From: Methanobacterium subterraneum
GTDB taxonomy: Archaea; Methanobacteriota; Methanobacteria; Methanobacteriales; Methanobacteriaceae
Direction of reading: 5' to 3'
Assembly (NCBI RefSeq): GCF_002813695.1
Contig: NZ_CP017768.1
Span: 62,001-126,000 of the forward strand
Length of the DNA stretch: 64,000 nucleotides
Part shown: in pieces, positions 18,378-27,083 of the stretch
Numbering within the stretch: position 1 is the stretch's first letter
Layout: every line of letters begins with the position of its first letter
The notes under the pieces: model-generated
Seen by the model: only the letters and a program-made list of their open reading frames with translations
Told to the model about the DNA's origin: nothing
The model's database searches: none
Position numbers and translations under genes: made by a program

Positions 18378-19646
18378 TTATCGCCTTTTTTTAAGGAATG
18401 AACTGATTAGTGTGCTTCTGAATAGAACTAGAATTATTAGTATCAGTCCAATTGCAGTTTGTATACTTCCCACAATGTCCAGTATGGATGTGCTTATTGG
18501 CAGGTTCCATGGTGGTGAAGTTCGGTGGTCTGGTAGGGGTTTGAAGTAAACTCCCACGGAACGTGTGTTTTCCACTATGTTTATGTCTTTGGGTTCGATG
18601 TAATTCACTCCCACTAAAAGACCATTATCAATGGCATTGTTTATGGACTTGGCGATGGTTGCACTGTTGTAGCCGGTTTTCTTAACGGAATACTGGACAA
18701 TTTCTTGGGTTGTTTCATAAACACCAGGAGCATCAGTTCCGTACACAGATACAGTGGTGCTGTTACTGGTGACCGTTATTTTGTTCGCCAGAGCCTCATA
18801 GGCGTAAACAGTTTTTAGTGCGGTGCCATCGTAGGGACAGGTCTGATAGTTCTCTGCTGCTGGGTATGCAATGCTCCAGCCATCTACAGGACATTCTTTA
18901 GAATAGGGTTCATCCATAGGGTAACCGGTGGTGTTTAGTTTGGAAGGAGTGAACATATCACCACTGGTAATGGAAGATACCAGGTTATTTCCCCCTCCAC
19001 CATATTTTTCACCTGAATCCTTAGCCACTTCCTCAAATGCCGCACCTAAAATCTCAGTGGCAGGGTAACCGTCACGAATCATTTTACCAATCATGATTGC
19101 AGTTTCCTGACGCACAGTTTCAGCAGTCCCGTACTGGGGGTTACCATGAGTGTTACGTAGGTGTATAATGGCTCCTTTCTGTCCTGCGGGAAGTGTGGCC
19201 AGTCCTCCAGAAGCTGGAGTGGCGGTTATGGTTCCGTCACCAGCAACTGAAACAACATAAACATCAAAGGATCCTCCTACTGCAGCCCCAATGGTGGGTC
19301 CTCCGGTCATTACCCTTATGCCTGAGTAACTACTGGCTGCACTGGCAGCTTCGGATGCTGTTGCACCATTATTAAGTCGTTTAATAGTTTCTACAATGGC
19401 TGCCAGTCGAGGAGTTTCATTTCCTTCACCTCCAGAGAGAACGGTGAAATGTTTCTCTTTGGACATGATGAATGTTGATTGGAACATGTTATCTGCAAAG
19501 GACATACTACCTGCTGCTGCTCCATTGGGGTCTGTTCCAGTGGGGTCGGTGATAATCACCATGTTACAGGTTGCGGCTGAGGTGTTAACCAGTAACACCA
19601 GGGTTACCAGAAGCACCAGAATTCTCTGTAAATTGTTCTGAATCAT
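18378..19646 (-). CDS. Exported, C-terminally anchored protein of unknown function in the cell-wall cluster
   Basis: A 422-residue protein with a cleavable-type signal (hydrophobic residues about 8-24, ending SAA) and one C-terminal transmembrane helix (about 388-412) followed by KKRR, so the bulk faces the wall side. The ectodomain begins NMVIITDPTGTDPNGAAAGSMSFADNMFQSTF, contains Gly/Ala-rich segments and has two CPxDG motifs about 20 residues apart (CPVDG ... CPYDG). No known catalytic domain is recognised. It lies 48 bp behind the POTRA-like gene and 3 bp ahead of DUF356. Because the same strand carries Mur ligases and an MraY-like gene, a role in pseudomurein export, assembly or division is inferred, not shown. 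Confidence 0.7.
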   Translation of the reverse strand: MIQNNLQRILVLLVTLVLLVNTSAATCNMVIITDPTGTDPNGAAAGSMSFADNMFQSTFIMSKEKHFTVLSGGEGNETPRLAAIVETIKRLNNGATASEAASAASSYSGIRVMTGGPTIGAAVGGSFDVYVVSVAGDGTITATPASGGLATLPAGQKGAIIHLRNTHGNPQYGTAETVRQETAIMIGKMIRDGYPATEILGAAFEEVAKDSGEKYGGGGNNLVSSITSGDMFTPSKLNTTGYPMDEPYSKECPVDGWSIAYPAAENYQTCPYDGTALKTVYAYEALANKITVTSNSTTVSVYGTDAPGVYETTQEIVQYSVKKTGYNSATIAKSINNAIDNGLLVGVNYIEPKDINIVENTRSVGVYFKPLPDHRTSPPWNLPISTSILDIVGSIQTAIGLILIILVLFRSTLISSFLKKRR

Positions 19647-19694
19647 CTCGGTTTCACCTTAAAATTATTTTTACCATTTTCCTCAAGCTCAATT

Positions 19695-20135
19695 TCAGCC
19701 AACCTGATTTATCTCTACAGTAGAAAAATCTTCGATAACGTTAACCGTCAATATACCAGTTTGTTTATCCAGTTTCACATCAACCGCTTTAATGGGAGTT
19801 GCTTTTGTTCCCGGAACTGTGGAAAGCATGGCTGCCTGACGGGCATTTTCCAGAGCTTCATTCAAGGGGACCTTTCGTTTACTGGTTATAAGAGTATCTC
19901 CCTGGATATAACTACCAGTTCTAAAACCAACATTGGCAATGTTGGTCCGGATGGAATCTGTGGGAACAATATCATTCCCTTTCACTATAACCCCTGCAAT
20001 GGGAATACCCTGTTCTGATTCTGTTGAAGAAGCGTAGGACATGTATGACATCAGTCTTCCAGATGTGATAAGAATAAATGCCAACATTAGAATTATCAGG
20101 GTATCTCTTCTTACCTTAATGAACATGTTTTTCAC
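19695..20135 (-). CDS. Membrane-anchored POTRA/FtsQ-like protein
   Basis: A 146-residue protein with a basic N-terminus, one transmembrane helix (about 13-33, TLIILMLAFILITSGRLMSYM) and an extracytoplasmic domain. Residues about 45-140 read like a POTRA fold: a first strand IAGVIVKGNDIVPTDSIR (the V-x-G-N-x-x-V-x-x-D-x-I pattern), a glycine turn with GFRTGSYIQGD, a helix PLNEALENARQAAML, then two strands KAVDVKLDKQTGILTVNVIED. Bacterial FtsQ/DivIB also has a single TM plus POTRA and sits beside mur genes. Here it lies 22 bp behind a Mur-type ligase. The fold assignment is by eye and needs structural prediction. Confidence 0.65.
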   Translation of the reverse strand: MKNMFIKVRRDTLIILMLAFILITSGRLMSYMSYASSTESEQGIPIAGVIVKGNDIVPTDSIRTNIANVGFRTGSYIQGDTLITSKRKVPLNEALENARQAAMLSTVPGTKATPIKAVDVKLDKQTGILTVNVIEDFSTVEINQVG

Positions 20136-20157
20136 CTGTATTCAATAATCTCATAAA

Positions 20158-21738
20158 TTATCTTTTGAATCTGTTAATATCCTCTGAATTTACAAAAATT
20201 TTTATATTTTCTTTATATTTAACGGCAGCTTCGCCAATGCATACTAGTGCATCCGCATCACATCTTAATCCTTTTTTAAGGCCTTCAATTACCTGTTCAG
20301 CAGTGGCTCCCAAGGTGCCATCACGGAATTTCTCAGGTTCAACTGGGGGTAATATGATCTTCCCTGATGAAATAAATTTTTCTGAAGCCAGTCTGGAATA
20401 ATAGGATGCTGGTATAATAAAATCCGCGTAATCAATGGTTCTTTCTATAATATCCAAATCTCCAGTTTCTCCAGATTCTGATGAAATGGTTATTACCACT
20501 GCTAATTTATCATAGGTTTTATTAAGTTCTCTGAGTACTGTTTCAACTCCTGAAGGATTGTGAGCATAATCTACAATTAAGTTCATATCTTTATCCTTGT
20601 GAATGTATTCTAAACGTCCTGGAACTCCTTTAAATGTTTTAAGATATTTTTTAATATCTTCAAGAGGTATTTTTAATATTTCATGCCCGGTAGCAATGGC
20701 TCCCAGGGCATTGTAGACATTGTGTAATCCTGTGATGCTCATTTCCATTTCAATTTTATTGTTATCAGTTTCCAGGATGAAACTATTACCCTCTACATTG
20801 GTGGCTAAATAATTTGGAATCGGACGTTTCAAACCACATTCACAGAGGTAATACCCTACTCCTGAGATTGTTTCATTTAGATCGATTTCTCTTCCACAAC
20901 AGCATTCTTTTTTACTTTTACCCTGAGGAGGATGGTCAACTCCAAAGCTTACTACTTTCCCGTCATAATTCTTATTGGATACCAGTCCCCATACTGCAGG
21001 ATCATCTCCATTAATCACCACAGTTCTTCCCCTAAGCTCTTCTAATAATTCACCTTTGATAAGGCGATAATGCATGAAGTCCTGGTTGTGGTTCAAGTGA
21101 TCTGGATTTATATTGGTTATCAAACCACAGGAAGGATGACAACGGTCTAATATGAACTTCAAATCTCCCTTATTCCCTTCAGTTCCGGTTTCTACCACAG
21201 CAACATCCCCATCCAACCTGCACTGTAATGGGGGTATGTAATCCACATTCCCCTGGAGAGTCATGAATCCATGTTCGGTGGGTTTAAATCCTGCGTTGTA
21301 ACAGAAATGCTTTAGTAGAGTGGTGGTGGTTGTTTTACCATTGGTTCCAGTTATACAAATCACTGGTTTATTGGGGGTGATCTCCAGTATAAGATCATCC
21401 ACCTCCATCAGTTGCGCAGGGCTGTCTTCTATTTTCTGGAACAACTTCGAAGATCTTTTGAGGCTGGGGGGTGGGATGATATAATCTGATGATTTAAAAA
21501 AGGATTCCGGATGTTCATTCAGACAGATTTGGGTATTATAACCATTCAGAGTATAAAGGAAGGGGCAATTATCCGAACTGTGGATGTCTGTACATATTAC
21601 TTGATGACCATGGTCCATCAGAACCCTGGCAACCAGGTTTCCCACAACTCCACATACACCAATGACTCCATAGGTTTTCATTCTCTTTTGAGGAATCTTA
21701 TCAACCTCAGATGAATGCTTATCCATATCAGTACTCAT
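20158..21738 (-). CDS. Mur-ligase family protein with MurT-like zinc knuckles (pseudomurein peptide/precursor ligase)
   Basis: About 526 residues. An N-terminal MurC/MurD-like Rossmann segment (YGVIGVCGVVGNLVARVLMDHGHQV) precedes the Mur ligase ATP loop GTNGKTTTT (about residue 135 of the longest frame), the ETGTEGN segment, the NPDHLNHN region and the C-terminal DYAHNP motif. The central domain carries an insertion with CCCG and CECG about 20 residues apart, resembling the Cys4 zinc ribbon of MurT. Such archaeal ligases build the pseudomurein peptide on a nucleotide-linked precursor; the substrate here is not known. GTG 21750 is possible, but ATG 21738 follows GGTG at a normal distance. The POTRA-like gene follows after 22 bp. 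Confidence 0.85.
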   Translation of the reverse strand: MSTDMDKHSSEVDKIPQKRMKTYGVIGVCGVVGNLVARVLMDHGHQVICTDIHSSDNCPFLYTLNGYNTQICLNEHPESFFKSSDYIIPPPSLKRSSKLFQKIEDSPAQLMEVDDLILEITPNKPVICITGTNGKTTTTTLLKHFCYNAGFKPTEHGFMTLQGNVDYIPPLQCRLDGDVAVVETGTEGNKGDLKFILDRCHPSCGLITNINPDHLNHNQDFMHYRLIKGELLEELRGRTVVINGDDPAVWGLVSNKNYDGKVVSFGVDHPPQGKSKKECCCGREIDLNETISGVGYYLCECGLKRPIPNYLATNVEGNSFILETDNNKIEMEMSITGLHNVYNALGAIATGHEILKIPLEDIKKYLKTFKGVPGRLEYIHKDKDMNLIVDYAHNPSGVETVLRELNKTYDKLAVVITISSESGETGDLDIIERTIDYADFIIPASYYSRLASEKFISSGKIILPPVEPEKFRDGTLGATAEQVIEGLKKGLRCDADALVCIGEAAVKYKENIKIFVNSEDINRFKR

Positions 21739-21750
21739 TTTATTTAACAC

Positions 21751-22258
21751 CAGTTTATTATAATACAGTTATACCAGTTAACATGTCTAATCATCAGATT
21801 TTAACTTGTATTATCTCTCTAAAATTTCAGCTTTTACGATAAGATCATTTTTTTTCAAATCTTAATTGAGGTTCAGTAAATGTTTAATGTAAAATCCTTG
21901 AATTAAACACTGTAATTAATCAGAAGGTTAATCTGGACTATTAGTTAATGTTTTTGATTTTTAGTCTTACAGGAAGTTATCAAGGCTATTTTTATTATTT
22001 AACCTTAATAAATTCATTTATAATTTATTAATAAGATGAATGGAATTTGGATAAATCTACATCATTTTTCAAGTTAAATGATGTGACTTAAGAAGGCATA
22101 ATGAATGATAATCAATTATTTTGATAAAATGTATAGGTACGTGATTAAATATTGGGGAATTTCAAGTATGGGATTATTATCTGATCGTTTATCAGCAATG
22201 TTTTAATTTTTTAACATCCCAAGTTATAATACCATTAACTAAAATATCAGGACTATTC
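21751..22258. other. Long A/T-rich spacer inside the cell-wall cluster
   Basis: About 508 bases between the two Mur-type ligase genes, both read on the minus strand. It should hold the terminator of the upstream ligase and a promoter for the downstream one. No protein frame, tRNA or box C/D arrangement is convincing. Confidence 0.4.
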
Positions 22259-23671
22259 TTAAGTTATATTCTGTAAAACATCTGATGCGGGGTCCATACC
22301 TTGGGCACCAATAAGTAGTATGGTTTCATTATTTTTCGCTGATTTTAAAGCCTTTTTTAATGCTTCAATCAGGGTGTCATAATGGATGTAATTAATTCCT
22401 TCCTTTTGCAGTACCTCTATAAATACCTTTTTCTCAGAGGGTTTAACCCAGTTAGCATTATCCACCACATCTTGACTACTGGTTATTATCAAGTTATATT
22501 TCACCTCTTTAATGGACTTAGCAACAGCCTGGGCATTTAATTGGTTAAGGGATTCACCTCTGGAACCTCTAATGGCACAGACCAGGTGAAATTTTCCTGA
22601 TGCTAAACCAGCAGCACTTTTTATGGTGGCTTTAATACCCTCAGGATTATGGGCAAAATCATCAATGATCAAAGGATCAGTACCCAGCACAGTGAACCTG
22701 CGTTTTAATGGTTGGTATGATGACACAGCTCTTCGAATAACTTCTGGCGTGATTTTAAGGGCCAGGGCCGTACTAACCGCGGCTAGAGTGTTCTGGATGA
22801 AATGTGGGCTCTTAAATGGTAGGTCTTCCAGGGGGATAAGCAGTTTTCCTTGGAAAAATATTCCTTCTTTCCTAAATTCAACGTTGGTTCTGGAACCATA
22901 GAATACAACTTTTGAAGTTGATGGAACCATACTCTGCATATCCCTTATTAATGGATCATCATGATTTAAAACAACACAATCTCCTTTGAATCCCTTTAAT
23001 GCACTTGAAATTTCGCGGGATGCTTCTTCCAGTGAATTAACCAGCCCAATGTGGTCCAGGGCCACGTTAGTGAGAACCACTACCTGGGGCTGGATGGCCC
23101 TGGTCATAAGATGGGCATGATCCTCCATGTTCCTATCATCCCATCCTTGCACCTCAGAAACCTCCAAAACAACGGCCTCTAAATCTCCCTCAAACTCTGC
23201 AATCTGCTTGGCTACCATGGGATCTATTAGGGTGTTGAACTCTGATTCTGAATCAGTATTGGTGTGGGCAGTGTAACCTGCTTCTTTAAGAATAGTATGG
23301 ATCATATGGGTGGTTGTGGATTTACCGTTAGTCCCAGTTACCACTATTCTAAGGGTATTTGGGGCATAGGTCTCAAGAGCCCAGCGAATGGCTAAGGCAT
23401 TGATCAATTCAATCCTTTCAGTTAAAATAATGGGAATTTTGAATTTTTCAGCTATCTGAAGGGCATTCCCACGTGTATTCTGGGTTATAATGCAGGAAGC
23501 ACCATTACGCGAGGCTATCTCCACACCAGTTTCATCAATCCAGTGGCGGACTACCATATCTCCTTTTCCAGCATCCTTCAAGATGTTAAATTTACCATTC
23601 ACAATTTGATTAATACCAATTAACTTTCCCTGACACTTTTGAGCGAGTTTAAGGGTGGTGAGTTCTTTCAT
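22259..23671 (-). CDS. MurE/MurF-like ligase (pseudomurein peptide ligase)
   Basis: A 470-residue Mur ligase. The N-terminal substrate-binding domain (about 1-105) is followed by the ATP loop VTGTNGKSTTTH at about 112-123, a VVLEVSEVQGWDDRN segment, LTNVALDHIGLV, the HNPEG motif (DDFAHNPEGIKA) in the C-terminal domain and a final LLIGAQGMDPASDV. The family adds amino acids to nucleotide-linked wall precursors. In methanobacteria close homologues have been characterised structurally as pMurE. The N-terminal domain differs from bacterial MurE, so the acceptor is likely a pseudomurein-specific precursor. The MraY-like gene lies 110 bp upstream on the same strand. Confidence 0.88.
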   Translation of the reverse strand: MKELTTLKLAQKCQGKLIGINQIVNGKFNILKDAGKGDMVVRHWIDETGVEIASRNGASCIITQNTRGNALQIAEKFKIPIILTERIELINALAIRWALETYAPNTLRIVVTGTNGKSTTTHMIHTILKEAGYTAHTNTDSESEFNTLIDPMVAKQIAEFEGDLEAVVLEVSEVQGWDDRNMEDHAHLMTRAIQPQVVVLTNVALDHIGLVNSLEEASREISSALKGFKGDCVVLNHDDPLIRDMQSMVPSTSKVVFYGSRTNVEFRKEGIFFQGKLLIPLEDLPFKSPHFIQNTLAAVSTALALKITPEVIRRAVSSYQPLKRRFTVLGTDPLIIDDFAHNPEGIKATIKSAAGLASGKFHLVCAIRGSRGESLNQLNAQAVAKSIKEVKYNLIITSSQDVVDNANWVKPSEKKVFIEVLQKEGINYIHYDTLIEALKKALKSAKNNETILLIGAQGMDPASDVLQNIT

Positions 23672-23781
23672 TATCCTATTCCTGTCCTTTAGATTTATCC
23701 CATTATGTTAAATGCATATTAATTTTCCTAGTCCTAAATTTATTGGCATATATGGGTTATTGAGTAAATTTTAAAATATGG

Positions 23782-24858
23782 CTACCACATGAATTGGTAG
23801 ACTAAAATAGCTGCTAAGCATATTATAAATGTGATTGACCAGTAAAGAGCTATTATCTTTTTCTCAGAGAGGCCCTTGTAATGTAAAGTATGGTGTAATG
23901 GTTCAACAGGTAATTTTATAATATGGGAGCGATGCATGAGACTGACCACCACTGAGATAATCGGTATGGCCAGGGCGATAACTGCAAAGTAGATAACGTC
24001 CCCTAGGAAACCAGCAGTTATGTATCCGGCTCCCAAGGCAAAGGATCCGGTGTCCCCCATGATAATACTAGCAGGGTAATGGTTGAAAACCAGGAAACCA
24101 AGAGATACTCCGGTTAAAACTCCGAAAGGAATGGTCGCATTAGGATTACCGTTGATCAGTGAAAAAATAGCACAGGAAGCTGATGCAATGGTTAGTATGC
24201 CTGCTGCTAGACCATCCATTCCATCGATGAGGTTTACGGAGTTAATGGAACCGATTACTCCGAAGATCACCAGGGGGATTATGAAGATCCCTGCTTCAAA
24301 TCCTAAAACAGTACTGCTCACTGCACCGGTGGCTGCCAGGAAAATTCCAAGAACTATTTGGGCAATTATTTTATTTCTTTCTTTTCCTTCGGTTTTTATG
24401 GGAGTTGCACCGGTAATTTCGACTTTGCCATTGCCTAATAACTTTGGAAGATCTTCTTTAGCTTTTGGTGTTGCAACCCGCGCTTCTTCACCCGGATTAA
24501 GGGTCAGTCTGCCAATGTTTAGGGGTTGGGTGGTGATGTTACGTGCTACCTTCTGCACTTCCTTGATCTTCAATCCTAGAAGATCATCCAGTAATCCCAC
24601 TAAACCTGCACTTAACATTATCAGCACGGTTAGTACCAGGTTTTTTTCATTAAAATAGACTGATGCAGCCAGTGCTGCACCCAGAAGCATGGCCAAACCT
24701 CCCATGGTGGGGGTTCCGGTTTTATGTTTGTGTTCAGTTACTATGGGGCTGTCAGTTACATCGGCATCCTTCAATATCTTACGTACGAAGTAAGTGAAGA
24801 ATATCGTTGCTAAAACGGTTAGAATAAATGCTAAAATCAGTGTCTCTACTATGCTCAA
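23782..24858 (-). CDS. MraY-like UDP-sugar:polyprenyl-phosphate glycosyl-1-phosphate transferase
   Basis: A 358-residue multi-pass membrane enzyme of the PNPT family. Signatures are the early KTGTPTMGGLAMLLG loop, the Asp-rich GLLDDLLGLK, NLIDGMDGLA (N-x-x-x-x-D-G-x-D-G-L-A) and IIMGDTGSFALGA, with about 10 hydrophobic helices. A cytoplasmic insert of roughly 70 residues (about 105-170, NITTQPLNIGRLTLNPGEEARVATPKAKED) distinguishes it from bacterial MraY. I infer transfer of the pseudomurein precursor from a nucleotide carrier to undecaprenyl or archaeal polyprenyl phosphate at the inner face of the membrane. The downstream Mur ligase supports this. Confidence 0.88.
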   Translation of the reverse strand: MSIVETLILAFILTVLATIFFTYFVRKILKDADVTDSPIVTEHKHKTGTPTMGGLAMLLGAALAASVYFNEKNLVLTVLIMLSAGLVGLLDDLLGLKIKEVQKVARNITTQPLNIGRLTLNPGEEARVATPKAKEDLPKLLGNGKVEITGATPIKTEGKERNKIIAQIVLGIFLAATGAVSSTVLGFEAGIFIIPLVIFGVIGSINSVNLIDGMDGLAAGILTIASASCAIFSLINGNPNATIPFGVLTGVSLGFLVFNHYPASIIMGDTGSFALGAGYITAGFLGDVIYFAVIALAIPIISVVVSLMHRSHIIKLPVEPLHHTLHYKGLSEKKIIALYWSITFIICLAAILVYQFMW

Positions 24859-25141
24859 TGTACCACCTTATAATAACGAAATATGCATGAATTTCAGTAA
24901 ATGATTCATTTAACTAATAAACTATGGCTGTGAATTCATCAGATTGTAAATTGATATTTGAATATCTTTATTATGAATATCTCTTTTTAAAGATTACTTG
25001 TATTTAAGCAGTCTATTTATTTTAAGTTTTTCATGGATTGAAATATATCTTAGCCCCAATTTGTGGTAATTTATAAGTCCTTAAAACATCAGAAAAATCT
25101 TGATCCATACTGATTTCTAACCCTTAATTTATTATGGAATA

Positions 25142-26272
25142 TTAGAGTTTACCAAACTCAATATCTAGATTTTCCGCAGTTTTAAAGGCATCTTCTTCAT
25201 CTTTACCCCTGATCGTTATTCTTTGATGGTTTTCAGGGCCGTGAATTATCCAGTCATTATCTGCCTGGAATTCTCGGAACTGGTAGTTGTTCCTAGCGCT
25301 CGTATAATCCCCTACAGGTATTTCCAGGGCGAAATAGTTCTTCATCCGTTTAGCCACATTACGGGCATTCCAGGAACCAGTGGCCATTTCCACCATTTCC
25401 CATAATGGATTTATGTCACAGGAGGCTGTGGTAAGGTAACGGGTGCCGCTAGGGCGGGTGTTTATTTCTAAAACATAAGTTGCACTGTCTTCTTTATTCA
25501 GTATGAGATCCAGGTCGGATGTACCCTCAACACCCATTAGTTCACCAATATCCTGAGCAATCTTTCTGATGGCATCCTGAATTTCACTACTGCCATGGTC
25601 ATCATTTAAAGTGAGTGGTGCTTTCTTTAATTTATGAAGGGGATGAATACATTCGAGGGTGGTTCTGCCTTTGTATACAGGGACCAGAGGGATGGATTTT
25701 CCTTTCCACCTTAAGATTTCCACAGATATTTCAACCCCCTCTAGGAACCTTTCCGCCAGGGCACGGTCATAGTTTTCCAGGTAGGTGTGCACATCTTCAC
25801 TGGATAATGCAATTTTAATATCTTTCCCACCCTGTCCCTGAGCCTGTTTAAGAACCATGGGGAACTCGTTCAACTCTGTTTGATTTGATTTGATTATGCT
25901 ATATTCTGGGGTTTTTATATTGTTCTCCACCAGAAATTTTTTGGTCTTAATTTTATCTCCTGATATTGAAACGGCAGCAGGGGGTGATGCTACTACAGGT
26001 AAACCATAATCTCGTTCCAACTCCTCCTTAAGCAAAGCCACATCAATAAGAGGGCCATCAATCCCTATAAGGGGAACTACTCCATCCACATCTTCTTTAA
26101 TAGCAATATCTTTAGGTTGATCCATACCACGGGGGACAATATAATGGGAATCCGCCAGACTCAAATTTGATGATTCAGGGTTGGATTCTGTGAGAACAGT
26201 GGTTATTCCATTATTTTTAGTATAAAGAGCCACATCATCAAATAGACGTGCCCCAATAAACAGTAACTTCAT
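25142..26272 (-). CDS. CarB-like ATP-grasp protein (pseudomurein cluster)
   Basis: A 376-residue single ATP-grasp enzyme. The N-terminal pre-ATP-grasp Rossmann domain (about 1-105) is followed by an ATP-grasp fold with SISGDKIKTKKFLVEN, FPMVLKQAQGQGGKDIK, AERFLEGVEISVEI and the metal-binding VLEINTRPSGTRYLTTASC. It resembles half of a carbamoyl-phosphate synthase large subunit and matches what is described as a CarB-like ATP-grasp gene conserved with archaeal pseudomurein clusters. ATP-grasp enzymes make acyl-phosphate-dependent C-N bonds, so an isopeptide or amide step in wall precursor synthesis is plausible. It is 283 bp upstream of the MraY-like gene. Confidence 0.8.
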   Translation of the reverse strand: MKLLFIGARLFDDVALYTKNNGITTVLTESNPESSNLSLADSHYIVPRGMDQPKDIAIKEDVDGVVPLIGIDGPLIDVALLKEELERDYGLPVVASPPAAVSISGDKIKTKKFLVENNIKTPEYSIIKSNQTELNEFPMVLKQAQGQGGKDIKIALSSEDVHTYLENYDRALAERFLEGVEISVEILRWKGKSIPLVPVYKGRTTLECIHPLHKLKKAPLTLNDDHGSSEIQDAIRKIAQDIGELMGVEGTSDLDLILNKEDSATYVLEINTRPSGTRYLTTASCDINPLWEMVEMATGSWNARNVAKRMKNYFALEIPVGDYTSARNNYQFREFQADNDWIIHGPENHQRITIRGKDEEDAFKTAENLDIEFGKL

Positions 26273-26600
26273 TTTATAGCCTATTTTTTACTTAATAATG
26301 TTTGTATAATAGAGTTATTGAATGTAATGACTTAATTAAGGAAGTAATAAGGTTAAGTGTTTTCTAGTTTAGATTGTTATGATTATTTGATTGTGCTTAA
26401 TAAAATTTTGTTTATATTACTTTTTATATATCAACCTTTCATCCAGATCTTCGATTAAAATATTACAATGGTTCGGTTAGTATTATGAACTATTTAAACA
26501 CAGAATTATTGAAAATATAGGGTTCTGGATATCAAAATAAATTTAATATAGGATTTTTTTAACTCATTATCATTTCACTATTTATCTTATTATCACTAAT
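26273..26600. other. Intergenic region without recognisable features
   Basis: About 330 A/T-rich bases between the CarB-like gene start and the hydrogenase protease stop. Its left part must carry the promoter for the CarB-like gene. No frame or RNA is convincing. Confidence 0.4.
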
Positions 26601-27083
26601 TTATCTTGAATTGGATATCTTAAAATTTTCTAGAGTATATTTAAATAACTCTAAAACCTTATTTAGGCTTTCCTGAATTTCAGGAGATATTTTGTCAATT
26701 AAATCCATATTTTTGGGCTGTATCCCCATTAACATAATCTTGGCAGAAGTGGTTGTTTCAAGATAATTAATGAGGAATGATAGGGGCATGGCATGGGTGG
26801 ATATGCTGTAATTGGCAATTTCTTCTTTAAACACCAGTTTCACATGTCCGGGGGGTTCATCCATTTCCACGGCATCTAAAATGATTATATGGCTGGGATT
26901 TTCTCTTTTTATGGCACCTGTGAAATTTTCAGGTACAGTTTTCCCATCAAAAATAGTGATATTGTTGTCTTCGAGGTTGGACAATTCCTGGGCCAGAACC
27001 GATCCCAGACCATCATCCCCCCTTATTTCATTACCAATTCCCAGTATCACTATTTTCTCTGCTTTATTAAGAAAATGCTTCAA
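26601..27083 (-). CDS. Hydrogenase maturation protease (HycI family)
   Basis: A 160-residue HycI/HyaD-type endopeptidase that cleaves the C-terminus of the hydrogenase large subunit after nickel insertion. The nickel-sensing Asp/Glu environment is visible in ILGIGNEIRGDDGLG, IFDGKTVPENF, IILDAVEMDEPPG and STHAMPLSF. The protein begins with TTG, overlapping the end of the upstream methyltransferase gene by 17 bases, which points to translational coupling. The upstream order nikR, methyltransferase, protease on one strand places hydrogenase maturation with nickel control. Which hydrogenase (Frh, Mvh, Ech/Eha or Ehb type) it serves cannot be told. Confidence 0.88.
   Translation of the reverse strand: MKHFLNKAEKIVILGIGNEIRGDDGLGSVLAQELSNLEDNNITIFDGKTVPENFTGAIKRENPSHIIILDAVEMDEPPGHVKLVFKEEIANYSISTHAMPLSFLINYLETTTSAKIMLMGIQPKNMDLIDKISPEIQESLNKVLELFKYTLENFKISNSR

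Noticed and set aside
24930..24980. Minus-strand CTGATGA with a distant CTGA, a possible sRNA
   Set aside because: The internal D'/C' pair is missing and the spacing is too long for an archaeal guide.
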